Positions 42,829-52,350 of a stretch of DNA of 64,000 nt are shown one piece after another. How positions within the stretch are numbered: position 1 is the stretch's first letter; every line of letters starts with the position of its first letter. Source of the DNA: Pseudomonas spelaei (GTDB taxonomy: Bacteria > Pseudomonadota > Gammaproteobacteria > Pseudomonadales > Pseudomonadaceae); contig NZ_WNNK01000004.1 in NCBI RefSeq assembly GCF_009724245.1, positions 124,001 through 188,000 of the forward strand, in the 5' to 3' direction. The position numbers and the translations under genes were made by a program. The notes under the pieces were generated by a model. It worked only from the letters and a program-made list of their open reading frames with translations, was not told the DNA's origin and did not search any database.

Positions 42829-42855
42829 GCTTCCAGCCAAGGGTTGGCTGGAAGC
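42829..42855 (-). promoter_or_regulatory. Hairpin enclosing the AraC gene Shine-Dalgarno
   Basis: A perfect 12-bp stem (GCTTCCAGCCAA / TTGGCTGGAAGC, 3-nt loop) lies between the asparaginase stop and the AraC ATG. On the minus strand the 3' arm contains GGAAG, the only purine-rich Shine-Dalgarno candidate, 5 nt before the ATG. It has no U-run, so it is not a classic terminator. Confidence 0.65.
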
Positions 42856-42876
42856 GAGCAAGTTATATGCCGTCGA

Positions 42877-43866
42877 TCAGTTGAGCTCGCCGCACAGGTC
42901 CAGCTCGACCAGTCGGCGAATCTCTTGAGTCGCGAGCCCGGCGCCGATCAACGCATTGAGTTTGCCGAACGCTGCTTCACGGGTCATGCCGCCACCCGAC
43001 AGCACGCCAACACCCCGCAAGCGGCTGCCGGCTTCATACACGTCCAGCTCCACGCCGCCTTCATGGCATTGGGTGATTGCCACGACCACGATGCCCAGCT
43101 CCTGAGCCCGCTTGAGGCTGGCGAGGAACTCCGGGTTATCGCTCGGCCCGGTACCGCTGCCGAAGCATTCCAGCACCAGCGCCTGAATGCCGCTGTTGAT
43201 CAGACCCTCGAGTTGCGCGGCGGCGATGCCCGGTACCAGCGGCAGTACGCCGACGTTGGCGAGCCCTTTGTCATGACGATAATTCAGCGCCGCAGGCACT
43301 GAGTCAGCCTTGGCCACACCGCCATTGCGCTGCAACGCGGCGAACGGGTGGCGGCCAAAGCTGCGAATCTTCGCGCAGCGGGTCGGCGCCATCAGCTCGC
43401 CATGGAAATACAGTTGCACGCCTGGCGCCAGGCCTTCGCCCAGCGCCACGAGGGCACCGCTGACGTTTTCCCAGGCATCGCTGTCGGGTACGCCGGCCGG
43501 CAGCATGGAGCCGGTGAACAGCACCGGTGCCGGCAGGCCCAGCAGTTGGAAGCTCATGGCAGCGGCGCTGTAGGCCAGGGTGTCGGTGCCGTGCAGGATC
43601 AGTACGGCGTCGCAGCCGGCGTCCACCGCTTCGATCACGGCAATGCGCAAACGCTGCCAGTAAGCGGGGGTCATGTTGGCGCTGTCGATCAGCGGCGCCA
43701 TCTCGCGAAAGCGCCAGGTGGGTACGCTGAGCTGCGGCTGGCTGGCGAGGTGATCGCTCATCCGCGCTTCAAAGCCTGAGGCGGGGGCCAGACCGTTGGC
43801 GCTGGACTGCATGCCGATGGTGCCACCGGTGTAGAGCACCATGACGTCTTGGGCGGGTTGGGTCAT
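42877..43866 (-). CDS. ansA: L-asparaginase, cytoplasmic type
   Basis: A 329-aa asparaginase hydrolysing asparagine to aspartate and ammonia. It has the V-L-Y-T-G-G-T-I-G-M motif with catalytic Thr near residue 14, H-G-T-D-T-L-A-Y near 92 (second catalytic Thr-Asp), V-L-F-T-G-S-M near 118 and E-C-F-G-S-G-T-G near 226. There is no signal peptide, so it is type I-like. The start M-T-Q-P-A-Q-D has CTCCTG-type complementarity (CAGGAG) just upstream on the coding strand. Its product feeds aspartate ammonia-lyase encoded nearby. Confidence 0.93.
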   Translation of the reverse strand: MTQPAQDVMVLYTGGTIGMQSSANGLAPASGFEARMSDHLASQPQLSVPTWRFREMAPLIDSANMTPAYWQRLRIAVIEAVDAGCDAVLILHGTDTLAYSAAAMSFQLLGLPAPVLFTGSMLPAGVPDSDAWENVSGALVALGEGLAPGVQLYFHGELMAPTRCAKIRSFGRHPFAALQRNGGVAKADSVPAALNYRHDKGLANVGVLPLVPGIAAAQLEGLINSGIQALVLECFGSGTGPSDNPEFLASLKRAQELGIVVVAITQCHEGGVELDVYEAGSRLRGVGVLSGGGMTREAAFGKLNALIGAGLATQEIRRLVELDLCGELN

Positions 43867-43882
43867 CTGAAAATCTCCTGAA

Positions 43883-43926
43883 CGAAAAACGCCGCGTGGC
43901 CAAGAGCATGCCCAAGGCCACACGGC
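43883..43926 (-). terminator. Terminator-like hairpin between AGCS gene and ansA
   Basis: On the minus strand, GCCGTGTGGCC pairs with GGCCACGCGGC (one wobble) and is followed by GTTTTT, 12 nt after the AGCS stop. The ansA start is only about 17 nt beyond the T-run, so it may attenuate rather than fully stop transcription into ansA. Confidence 0.75.
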
Positions 43927-43937
43927 GTGTCATCTGC

Positions 43938-45389
43938 TTAGCGTTGCGCTTGAGCGTTCAGTTCAGCCGTTGCCTTGGCAGCGGGTTCTGGCTTCACCGG
44001 ATTGGCTGGCCAGGCGGTGCGGTCCAGGTCCAGGTCTGGGAACTGGCTGGAATCGAACACCGGGGTCTTGATGCCCGCAGCACGCTGGTTGTCGTAGTCA
44101 TTCAGGATGCGCATGGCGATCTTGAACAGGAACGCCAGGGCGAACAGGTTGACGAACGCGAGCATGGTCATGGTGATATCGGCAAAAGCGAATACGGTGC
44201 CGAGGTTCTCGATGGAACCCCAGAAGATCAGCACCAGTACCAGTGCGCGATAACCCATCAAGACCTTGCGATTGTTGCCCACCAGGAAGCGCAGGTTGCT
44301 CTCGCCGAGGTAGTAGTTGTACATGATCGAGGTGAACACGAACAACGCCAGGGCCACCGAGATGAACATCCGGCCCCATTCCCCGACGACTGCCGCCAGG
44401 GAGTTCTGGGTCAGGGCAATGCCGTCGCCTTCGAAGCCCGGGGTGTAGAAGCCCGAGAGCAGGATCAGCAATGCGGTGCAGGTGCAGATGATGAAGGTAT
44501 CGAGGAACACGCTGAACGCTTGCACCACACCTTGGGCAATCGGGTGTTCCACCGAGGCCACGGCCGCCACGTTAGGCGCGCTGCCCAGGCCGGCTTCGTT
44601 GGCGAATACGCCGCGTTTCACGCCCATGATGATCGCGCTGCCTACCAGGCCGCCGAAGGCTTGGTCGAGACCGAAGGCGCTCTTGACGATGGTCATCAGC
44701 ATGCCCGGGACCTGGTCGAATTGCAGCACGATCACGTAGACCGTCACGGCGATGTAGACCAGGGTCTTGACCGGCACCAGCAGGTCGGCGATCGAAGCGA
44801 TACGCTTGATCCCGCCGATAAACACCAGGCCCAGCAATACCGCCAGGGCCAGGCCGGTGTAGGTGGTGTCGAGGCCAAAGGCGTTGTTCAGCGAGTGGGT
44901 CACGGCATGGGCTTGCAGGCCGTTGAAGGCGAAGCCGAACGTTACCAGCAGCAGGAATGCCATCACCATGCCCAGCCAACGTTTGTGCAGGCCGTGCTGG
45001 ATGTAATAGGCCGGGCCGCCACGGTAGGTGCCTTCAGCGTCGGTGCGTTTGTAGAGCTGGCCGAGGGAGCACTCGATAAAACTTGAGGACATGCCCACCA
45101 GTGCGGTGACCCACATCCAGAACACGGCGCCCGGGCCACCCAGGGTCACGGCAATGCCGACACCGGCGATGTTACCGGCACCTACACGGCCGGCCAGGCT
45201 GAGCATCAGCGCCTGGAATGAGCTGAGTTGGCCGGCACTGCTTTTCAGGCTGTCGCGGAACACCGCGAACATGTGGAAAAAGTGACGCAGCTGAACGAAA
45301 CGCGAGCGGATCGTGAAGTAACCACCGAGCCCGACAATGAGCACGATCAGTACTTTCCCTGAGAGGAAGTCGTTGATGACTTCAAGCAT
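43938..45389 (-). CDS. Alanine/glycine:cation symporter (AGCS family)
   Basis: A 483-aa sodium- or proton-coupled amino-acid importer with about 11 membrane segments. AGCS features include G-Y-F-T-I-R-S-R-F-V-Q near residue 24, G-R-V-G-A-G-N-I-A-G-V near 65, G-G-P-G-A-V-F-W-M-W near 82, Y-R-G-G-P-A-Y-Y-I near 120 and N-E-A-G-L-G-S-A-P near 270. The start M-L-E-V-I-N-D has GAGGAA upstream; the frame is open to 45479. Clustering with asparaginase and aspartase suggests transport of Ala, Gly, Asn or Asp; this family usually takes Ala, Gly or Gln. Confidence 0.93.
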   Translation of the reverse strand: MLEVINDFLSGKVLIVLIVGLGGYFTIRSRFVQLRHFFHMFAVFRDSLKSSAGQLSSFQALMLSLAGRVGAGNIAGVGIAVTLGGPGAVFWMWVTALVGMSSSFIECSLGQLYKRTDAEGTYRGGPAYYIQHGLHKRWLGMVMAFLLLVTFGFAFNGLQAHAVTHSLNNAFGLDTTYTGLALAVLLGLVFIGGIKRIASIADLLVPVKTLVYIAVTVYVIVLQFDQVPGMLMTIVKSAFGLDQAFGGLVGSAIIMGVKRGVFANEAGLGSAPNVAAVASVEHPIAQGVVQAFSVFLDTFIICTCTALLILLSGFYTPGFEGDGIALTQNSLAAVVGEWGRMFISVALALFVFTSIMYNYYLGESNLRFLVGNNRKVLMGYRALVLVLIFWGSIENLGTVFAFADITMTMLAFVNLFALAFLFKIAMRILNDYDNQRAAGIKTPVFDSSQFPDLDLDRTAWPANPVKPEPAAKATAELNAQAQR

Positions 45390-45641
45390 GGAGTATTCCT
45401 CGCTGATTTTTCTAATGGCAAACGCAGGACGGCTCAACACGCCGCAATGCACCAGGCAGTGCGCGACGGTCGACCCCAATCCTTTTGCGGGTGTTGTTAT
45501 TCATGCGGTTTCGCGTTTCACAGGGCCTCGTTACCGACGACCGCTGACGCGAAGAGGGGCGGCACTATACCTAGGCGAGAGCCTTACGTCTTCCCGCACC
45601 GATTAAAGGTTTCACCAAAATGCCTCGGGAGCGGCACATCC

Positions 45642-45668
45642 CCTGTGGGAGCCGGGCTTGCCCGCGAT
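45642..45668 (+). repeat. Single REP unit
   Basis: One REP core (CTGTGGGAGCCGGGCTTGCC and GCGAT) lacks the facing partner seen at other sites in this window. It lies in the 476-nt gap between the AGCS start and aspA, which otherwise holds only a second hairpin and the aspA terminator. Confidence 0.75.
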
Positions 45669-45708
45669 GAGCATAGGTATCTACACAATTGCTTGGGGAC
45701 CTGATTTT

Positions 45709-45743
45709 CTGTAGCCGCTGCCGAGGTACGAGAGCAGCTACAG
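45709..45743. repeat. CTGTAGC hairpin repeat
   Basis: CTGTAGC-c-GCT ... AGC-a-GCTACAG forms a 10-bp stem with one internal mismatch. The GTAGCCGCTGCCGAGG sequence resembles another dispersed Pseudomonas repeat family. Confidence 0.55.
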
Positions 45744-45776
45744 GGATTTTCGGTGTTCGTTTGATCGTATTTCAGG

Positions 45777-45816
45777 CAAAAAAAAGGGCCTGGAGAATGG
45801 TTCTCCAAGCCCTCAA
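45777..45816 (-). terminator. Intrinsic terminator of aspA
   Basis: On the minus strand, GAGGGCTTGGAGAA pairs with TTCTCCAGGCCC(T) across a CCA loop and runs into eight T. It lies about 50 nt after the aspA stop and is the strongest terminator in this part of the window. Confidence 0.9.
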
Positions 45817-45865
45817 AAGGTGAGAGGTGTCTAGTCCCTCAACCTGGTGAGCGGTGCAACAGCGC

Positions 45866-47290
<1,425 letters not shown>

Positions 47291-47362
47291 GACGGAAATC
47301 ATCTCGATATGGACCCGGAACTGGCCGGAACGCTGCGAATGCTAGGCTTGCAGAAGTTTTAG

Positions 47363-47386
47363 GGCCAATGCTGTTAAGCACTGGCC
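47363..47386. promoter_or_regulatory. Inverted repeat between aspA and its LysR regulator
   Basis: GGCCAATGCT-GTTA-AGCACTGGCC is a 10+10 inverted repeat with one mismatch, 73 nt upstream of aspA and 86 nt upstream of the LysR gene. It fits a LysR regulatory site for the divergent pair. Confidence 0.6.
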
Positions 47387-47471
47387 TATGCACAAACGGC
47401 ATAATGTTGGTGTGACCCGATTACCATGGCGGGCGTGTGTGCCAAAATGGTGCATACCCTGGGAGGACCTG

Positions 47472-48380
47472 ATGAACCTTGAAAGCAAATGGCTGGAAGA
47501 CTTTAGCGCCTTGGCTGCCACCCGCAGCTTCTCCCAGGCGGCGGAGCGGCGCTTCGTCACCCAGCCGGCGTTCAGCCGCAGGATCCGCAGCCTTGAAGCC
47601 GCGCTGGGGCTGACGCTGGTCAACCGTTCGCGTACGCCCGTCGAACTGACGGCAGCGGGGCAGTTGTTCCTGGTGACGGCGCGCACCGTGGTCGAACAGC
47701 TCGGTGAAGTGCTGCGCCACTTGCATCATCTGGAAGGCGGGCAAGGCGAAGTCATGCAGGTGGCGGCCGCACACTCCTTGGCATTGGGCTTTTTCCCGCG
47801 CTGGATCGCCCAACTGCGTAACGAAGGCCTGAACATTGCCACGCGGCTGGTCGCCACCAACGTCGGTGACGCTGTGCATGCACTGCGTGAAGGCGGTTGT
47901 GACCTGATGTTGGCATTCTACGACCCGGATGCCGCGATGCAGATGGACCCGGAGATCTTCCCGTCGCTGCACCTGGGCAATACCGAAATGCTCCCGGTGT
48001 GCGCCGCGGATGCGCATGGCAAACCGTTGTTCGATCTAGAGGGCGAGGGCAGCGTGCCGCTATTGGCCTATAGCGCCGGGGCGTTTCTTGGGCGTTCGGT
48101 GAACCTGCTGTTGCGTCAACGGGCTCTGCGTTTCACCACGGTTTACGAAACGGCGATGGCTGACAGCCTGAAAAGCATGGCCCTGGAAGGCTTGGGAATC
48201 GCCTGGGTGCCGCAGTTGAGCGTGCGTGCCGAGTTGGCGCGGGGCGAGCTGGTGGTGTGTGGCGGGCCGCAATGGCATGTGCCGTTGGAGATTCGCTTGT
48301 ATCGCTGTGCATTGGTGCGCAAGGCGAATGTGCGGTTGTTGTGGCGCAAGTTGGAAGGCGGTGCAGCGCAAAACACCTGA
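47472..48380 (+). CDS. LysR-family regulator (HypT/YjiE-like)
   Basis: A 302-aa LysR protein: HTH at residues 4-62 (S-F-S-Q-A-A-E-R-R-F-V-T-Q-P-A-F-S-R-R-I-R-S-L-E) and an effector domain with A-A-A-H-S-L-A-L-G-F-F-P near 100 and M-L-P-V-C-A-A-D-A-H-G-K-P-L-F near 175. These segments closely resemble E. coli HypT/YjiE (hypochlorite-responsive) as I remember it. GGAGG precedes the ATG. Divergence from aspA suggests it controls aspartate catabolism. Confidence 0.88.
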   Translation: MNLESKWLEDFSALAATRSFSQAAERRFVTQPAFSRRIRSLEAALGLTLVNRSRTPVELTAAGQLFLVTARTVVEQLGEVLRHLHHLEGGQGEVMQVAAAHSLALGFFPRWIAQLRNEGLNIATRLVATNVGDAVHALREGGCDLMLAFYDPDAAMQMDPEIFPSLHLGNTEMLPVCAADAHGKPLFDLEGEGSVPLLAYSAGAFLGRSVNLLLRQRALRFTTVYETAMADSLKSMALEGLGIAWVPQLSVRAELARGELVVCGGPQWHVPLEIRLYRCALVRKANVRLLWRKLEGGAAQNT

Positions 48381-48397
48381 GGGCGACAACAATCAAG

Positions 48398-48484
48398 TGT
48401 GGGAGCTGGCTTGCCTGCGATGCAGACACCTCGGTACATCAGCCTGATTGAGGTGATGCTATCGCAGGCAAGCCAGCTCCCACC
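48398..48484. repeat. REP inverted pair
   Basis: Facing REP cores (GTGGGAGCTGGCTTGCCTGC and complement) lie downstream of the LysR gene and before the purE leader. The spacer contains a second small inversion (CACCTCGGT...TGAGGTGATG). Confidence 0.88.
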
Positions 48485-48604
48485 TTGATCCAGTTCCCAT
48501 GATTTATCAGTGGTGTGTTCGCTGACCTCAGGGTCAATAAAACCGCCGGTTTGCCCCGTAAGACAGATGGTCGCCCAAGGGGCTGTTTCTCCGCTGTATT
48601 ACGG

Positions 48605-48694
48605 TATACTGCGCGGCCTTCGGCCGGTCCAACCGGCCTTAATTCGTACACCAAGCCACGCCGGATTTCCCGCGTGGCTTGTTGTTTTTTGACG
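48605..48694 (+). promoter_or_regulatory. purE leader with attenuator-like terminator
   Basis: A -10-like TATACT (48605-48610) is followed by GGCC-rich hairpins (GGCCTTCGGCC; GGCCGG-TCCAA-CCGGCC) and then a strong intrinsic terminator: CAAGCCACGC ... GCGTGGCTTG and TTGTTTTTT (about 48652-48688), about 40 nt before purE. A terminator upstream of the first gene implies transcription attenuation or a short leader RNA. The sensed signal is not evident. Confidence 0.65.
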
Positions 48695-48728
48695 CGCCTG
48701 CGGGCGCCCAGAGAGAAGAGGCACGACG

Positions 48729-49220
48729 ATGAGTGCATTGGTTGGCGTGATCATGGGCTCCAAGTCCGATTGGTCCACCCTTAGCCACACCGCCGATATG
48801 CTGGAAAAGCTCGGCATTCCCTACGAAGTGAAGGTGGTTTCCGCCCACCGCACGCCGGATTTGCTGTTCCAGTATGCCGATGAAGCTGAGTCCCGTGGCA
48901 TCGAAGTCATCATCGCCGGTGCCGGTGGTGCGGCGCACTTGCCGGGCATGTGTGCGGCCAAGACCCACCTGCCGGTACTCGGCGTGCCGGTGCAGTCGTC
49001 AATGCTCTCGGGCGTGGATTCGCTGTTGTCCATCGTGCAGATGCCCGCCGGTATTCCGGTGGCCACCCTGGCGATTGGCAAGGCCGGCGCGATCAACGCA
49101 GCGTTGTTGTCCGCCAGCATCCTGGGCGCCAAGCATCCGCAGTTCCATGCGGTGCTGAAAAAATTTCGTGCTGAGCAGACAGACAGCGTCCTGGACAATC
49201 CAGACCCACGCATCGCCTGA
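48729..49220 (+). CDS. purE: N5-carboxyaminoimidazole ribonucleotide mutase PurE
   Basis: Octameric mutase of 163 aa that moves the carboxyl group of N5-CAIR to C4 of the imidazole in purine synthesis. Class I PurE features: V-I-M-G-S-K-S-D-W at residues 8-16, S-A-H-R-T-P near 42-47 (catalytic His), [10 protein letters not shown] near 70 and the substrate loop L-S-G-V-D-S-L-L-S near 100. It is followed by purK with a 12-nt gap. AGAGAAGAGG provides the ribosome-binding site. Confidence 0.97.
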   Translation: MSALVGVIMGSKSDWSTLSHTADMLEKLGIPYEVKVVSAHRTPDLLFQYADEAESRGIEVIIAGAGGAAHLPGMCAAKTHLPVLGVPVQSSMLSGVDSLLSIVQMPAGIPVATLAIGKAGAINAALLSASILGAKHPQFHAVLKKFRAEQTDSVLDNPDPRIA

Positions 49221-49232
49221 GGTTGTTGATTG

Positions 49233-50318
49233 ATGAAAATCGGTGTAATCGGTGGCGGCCAGTTGGGCCGCATGCTGGCTCTGGCGGGTACCCCGCTGGG
49301 GATGAACTTCGCTTTCCTGGATCCGGCGCCGGATGCCTGCGCTGCGGCGCTGGGTGAACACCTGCGGGCTGACTACAGCGACCCGGATCACCTGCGCCAA
49401 CTGGCCGATGAAGTCGACCTGGTGACGTTCGAGTTCGAAAGCGTCCCGGCTGAAACCGTGGCCTTCCTGTCGCAGTTCGTCCCGGTGTACCCGAGCGCCG
49501 AAGCCCTGCGCATCGCTCGTGATCGCTGGTTCGAAAAAAGCATGTTCAAGGACCTGGGTATTCCAACGCCCGCGTTCGCCGACATCCAGTCCCAGGCGGA
49601 CCTGGACGCTGCAGTCGCGGCCATCGGCCTGCCAGCTGTGTTGAAGACCCGCACGTTGGGTTATGACGGCAAGGGCCAGAAAGTCCTGCGTACCGCCGCC
49701 GATGTGGTCGGCACTTTCGCCGAGCTGGGCAGCGTCGCTTGCCTGCTGGAAGGCTTCGTGCCATTCACCGGTGAAGTTTCGCTGATCGCCGTACGCGCGC
49801 GTGATGGCGAAACCCGTTTCTACCCGTTGGTGCACAACACCCATGACAGCGGCATCCTCAAGTTGTCCGTGGCCAGTACCGATCACCCGCTGCAAGCCCT
49901 GGCCGAAGACTATTCCAGCCGGGTGTTGAAGCAGTTGGATTACGTCGGCGTAATGGCGTTCGAGTTCTTTGAAGTCGACGGCGGCCTCAAGGCCAACGAA
50001 ATCGCTCCGCGTGTGCACAACTCCGGGCACTGGACCACCGAAGGAGCCGAGTGCAGCCAGTTCGAAAACCACCTGCGGGCGGTAGCGGGCTTGCCGTTGG
50101 GGTCGACGGCGAAGGTTGGCGAGAGCGCCATGCTCAACTTCATCGGTGTCGTCCCGCCAGTGGAAAAGGTCGTTGCTATCGATGACTGCCATCTGCACCA
50201 CTACGGCAAGGCCTTCAAGGTCGGGCGCAAGGTCGGCCATGCGAACCTGCGCTGCGCAGATCGCGCGACCCTGGAACAACAGATCCTCAAAGTCGAAGCG
50301 CTGATCGCCGAGCAATAA
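49233..50318 (+). CDS. purK: N5-carboxyaminoimidazole ribonucleotide synthase PurK
   Basis: ATP-grasp enzyme of 361 aa that carboxylates AIR using bicarbonate and ATP. It has I-G-V-I-G-G-G-Q-L-G-R-M at the N-terminus, F-E-F-E-S-V-P near residue 68, the K-T-R-T-L-G-Y-D-G-K-G-Q loop near 140, E-G-F-V-P-F near 172 and the metal/phosphate motif E-I-A-P-R-V-H-N-S-G-H near 256. The ATG at 49233 is preceded by an in-frame TTG one codon earlier; ATG is preferred. It forms a two-gene operon with purE. Confidence 0.96.
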   Translation: MKIGVIGGGQLGRMLALAGTPLGMNFAFLDPAPDACAAALGEHLRADYSDPDHLRQLADEVDLVTFEFESVPAETVAFLSQFVPVYPSAEALRIARDRWFEKSMFKDLGIPTPAFADIQSQADLDAAVAAIGLPAVLKTRTLGYDGKGQKVLRTAADVVGTFAELGSVACLLEGFVPFTGEVSLIAVRARDGETRFYPLVHNTHDSGILKLSVASTDHPLQALAEDYSSRVLKQLDYVGVMAFEFFEVDGGLKANEIAPRVHNSGHWTTEGAECSQFENHLRAVAGLPLGSTAKVGESAMLNFIGVVPPVEKVVAIDDCHLHHYGKAFKVGRKVGHANLRCADRATLEQQILKVEALIAEQ

Positions 50319-50417
50319 CTCAAACGCTGGCGGGAACCATTGGTAACCGCCATCCTCTGATTGCAGGATGCCAAAGTCTGACTAGGCTCTAGCTAAATTC
50401 ATTCAGAGGGAAATGCC

Positions 50418-50663
50418 ATGGGTATTATTGGAACCATCTTTATCGGCTTGATCGTCGGCCTGCTGGCGCGTTTCCTGAAGCCAGGTGACGACAGCATGGG
50501 TTGGATCATGACCATCCTGCTGGGCATCGCCGGCTCCCTGGTGGCCACATATGGTGGCCAGGCGCTGGGTATCTACCAGGCGGGTCAAGGTGCAGGTTTT
50601 ATCGGCGCGCTGGTAGGTGCCGTGGTCCTGTTGGTGATCTACGGGCTGCTGAAAAAGAAGTAA
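50418..50663 (+). CDS. GlsB/YeaQ/YmgE-family small membrane protein
   Basis: An 81-aa hydrophobic protein with three membrane segments: G-I-I-G-T-I-F-I-G-L-I-V-G-L-L-A-R at the start, a D-D-S-M-G-W-I-M-T-I-L-L-G-I-A-G-S loop and helix, and a final A-V-V-L-L-V-I-Y-G-L-L-K-K-K. This is the transglycosylase-associated protein family, linked to general stress responses; the molecular role is unknown. AGAGGGAAA lies before the ATG. Confidence 0.9.
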   Translation: MGIIGTIFIGLIVGLLARFLKPGDDSMGWIMTILLGIAGSLVATYGGQALGIYQAGQGAGFIGALVGAVVLLVIYGLLKKK

Positions 50664-50676
50664 TTTAGCGTTGAGT

Positions 50677-50701
50677 CCTCTGCGCTGCGCAGGCGCAGAG
50701 G
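50677..50701. repeat. Perfect hairpin after the YeaQ-like gene
   Basis: CCTCTGCGC-TGCGCAG-GCGCAGAGG has a 9-bp stem and lacks a T-run. It lies 14 nt after the YeaQ-like stop and 40 nt before the DUF3299 gene, so it may be an inefficient terminator or an mRNA-stabilising structure. Confidence 0.5.
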
Positions 50702-50740
50702 GCTAGAATGCTCGTCATTGTTTCCTTGCCGAGCTCCTCC

Positions 50741-51277
50741 ATGCGCCGTCTCTTGTTGACTCTCCTCTTGCTGGGCACTGGCCTGGCCCATGCCGGCGAA
50801 CTGCCGGAAACCGACTGGCTCGAACTGATGCCCAAGTCGGACCAGAAAGCCCTCGAACAAATGCCGGAAATCGACCACAACTCCCCGGAAGCCCAGGGCA
50901 CCTTTACTGCAAAGGGTGGTTTGAAGCAGAGCAAGGGGTTGCCGGCGGTGATGTATTCCACCAAGACTGTGGCGGCCATGAACGGCAAGAACATCCGCAT
51001 TGGTGGCTACCCGGTACCATTGGAGACCGACGCCAAGGGCCGCAGCACGCTGTTCTTCCTGGTGCCTTACCCAGGTGCCTGCATCCACGTGCCGCCACCG
51101 CCGCCTAACCAATTGGTGCTGGTGCGGTATCCCAAAGGCTTGAAGCTGGATGACATCTACACGCCGCTGTGGGTGACAGGGACGTTGAAGGTGGAGACGG
51201 TCAACAATGACCTGGCTGATGCGGCGTATGCGCTGGATGCAGGGAAAGTGCGGGCGGTGAAGGAGTCTGACCTATAA
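50741..51277 (+). CDS. DUF3299 secreted protein
   Basis: A 178-aa protein with an N-terminal signal peptide (M-R-R-L-L-L-T-L-L-L-L-G-T-G-L-A-H-A). The mature region contains W-L-E-L-M-P near residue 25, I-R-I-G-G-Y-P-V-P-L-E near 87, F-L-V-P-Y-P-G-A-C-I-H-V-P-P-P-P-P near 107 and V-T-G-T-L-K-V near 150, typical of DUF3299. The conserved C-I-H and the poly-Pro stretch could bind a ligand, but function is unknown. An upstream ATG at 50708 would disrupt the signal peptide. Confidence 0.83.
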   Translation: MRRLLLTLLLLGTGLAHAGELPETDWLELMPKSDQKALEQMPEIDHNSPEAQGTFTAKGGLKQSKGLPAVMYSTKTVAAMNGKNIRIGGYPVPLETDAKGRSTLFFLVPYPGACIHVPPPPPNQLVLVRYPKGLKLDDIYTPLWVTGTLKVETVNNDLADAAYALDAGKVRAVKESDL

Positions 51278-51294
51278 GAACGGTACATGACTCA

Positions 51295-51381
51295 GGTGGG
51301 AGCTGGCTTGCCTGCGATGCGGGCGACTCGGTGTTTCAGTGATGCCGAGGTGACGCTATCGCAGGCAAGCCAGCTCCCACA
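51295..51381. repeat. REP inverted pair
   Basis: Facing REP cores (GGTGGGAGCTGGCTTGCCTG and complement) lie between the convergent DUF3299 and mutarotase genes. Sequence and spacing are nearly the same as in the copy at 48398-48484. Confidence 0.88.
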
Positions 51382-51394
51382 GGTGATCGGGTTT

Positions 51395-52294
51395 TTACAG
51401 GGCGATACCGCTGATGCTCACGCCCAAGGTATGGCTTTCACCTGGCGCCAAGCTCACCACATCGCCCAGTACATTCGCCGTCTCGATGCACAGCATGCCC
51501 TGCCAGCCATCGTCAGCCATATCGCTGAAGGCCTTGGCACGCTCGGTCCAGGGGTTCCAGATCACCGTCGAGTGTGAGCCGGTGCTGGTGAGCTGGATGC
51601 GGCGCTGCCAGTCTTTATCGACAACGTTCAACTGCGCCGGCGTGTCGAGATAGATGCGGTCGGTCTCACCGCTGAAGTGCAGGAGACCGGATTGTTTGTT
51701 GGTCTTCCAGTCATCCGCCGTGTCGATGTACTCCAACCCATCGAGGCCTTCGACCTGCACATTGCGCACGTCGCTGACCGCGAAGTAACTGTGCAACGCC
51801 TGGCTGAGGGTCACGGTGTCGGTGCCACGGTTATGGCTGGTCAACTGGATATGCAACTGATCGTCCAGCAGGAGGGTCATCTTCAGGTCGACCTGATGGG
51901 GCCATTCCGGAAAACCGCCCTGCGGGACCGTGAGTGCAAAGTCCAACTGCAAGGCATTGGCAAGCGGGGCGGTTTTCTCCAGTGTCCAGTCAGCGGTGCG
52001 CACGAAACCGTGGGCCCCGGCCGGCTTGTCACTGTGACGCATGGCTTTCACGCTTTGCGGGTTACGGTCAAAAACCCCAAACCACGGCCAGCATATTGGC
52101 ACGCCGGTGCGGATGCCTTTGCCTGTCTTGAATACCGCGTTGTCGTTGGGCCAGATCAGCGGCTTTTCGCCGGCACGCTGGTAGCTGACAAGGTGGGCGC
52201 CTTGTTGGGCGATCACCAATTCGGCTCCTTCGTGGCGGATGCGCCAACAGGTCAGCTCATCCAGTTTCACGATTTCGACGTCAGGCGCAGACAT
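51395..52294 (-). CDS. D-hexose-6-phosphate mutarotase (YeaD-like)
   Basis: A 299-aa galactose-mutarotase-fold protein interconverting anomers of glucose-6-phosphate or related sugars. Family features: G-A-H-L-V-S-Y near residue 32, G-V-P-I-C-W-P-W-F-G near 64, A-H-G-F-V-R near 93 (catalytic His), S-Q-A-L-H-S-Y-F near 163 (second His) and the E-x-A-N near 278. The ATG at 52294 has GAGAGAG upstream; a TTG at 52318 is less likely. Confidence 0.92.
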   Translation of the reverse strand: MSAPDVEIVKLDELTCWRIRHEGAELVIAQQGAHLVSYQRAGEKPLIWPNDNAVFKTGKGIRTGVPICWPWFGVFDRNPQSVKAMRHSDKPAGAHGFVRTADWTLEKTAPLANALQLDFALTVPQGGFPEWPHQVDLKMTLLLDDQLHIQLTSHNRGTDTVTLSQALHSYFAVSDVRNVQVEGLDGLEYIDTADDWKTNKQSGLLHFSGETDRIYLDTPAQLNVVDKDWQRRIQLTSTGSHSTVIWNPWTERAKAFSDMADDGWQGMLCIETANVLGDVVSLAPGESHTLGVSISGIAL

Positions 52295-52350
52295 AGGGGC
52301 TCTCTCAATCACAGACAATGGGGCTATGGACCGTCAAACCGCCGCGAGGT

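Noticed and set aside
48999..50315. 438-codon minus-strand frame opposite purE/purK
   Set aside because: Antisense shadow of purEK; no start signal or domain.
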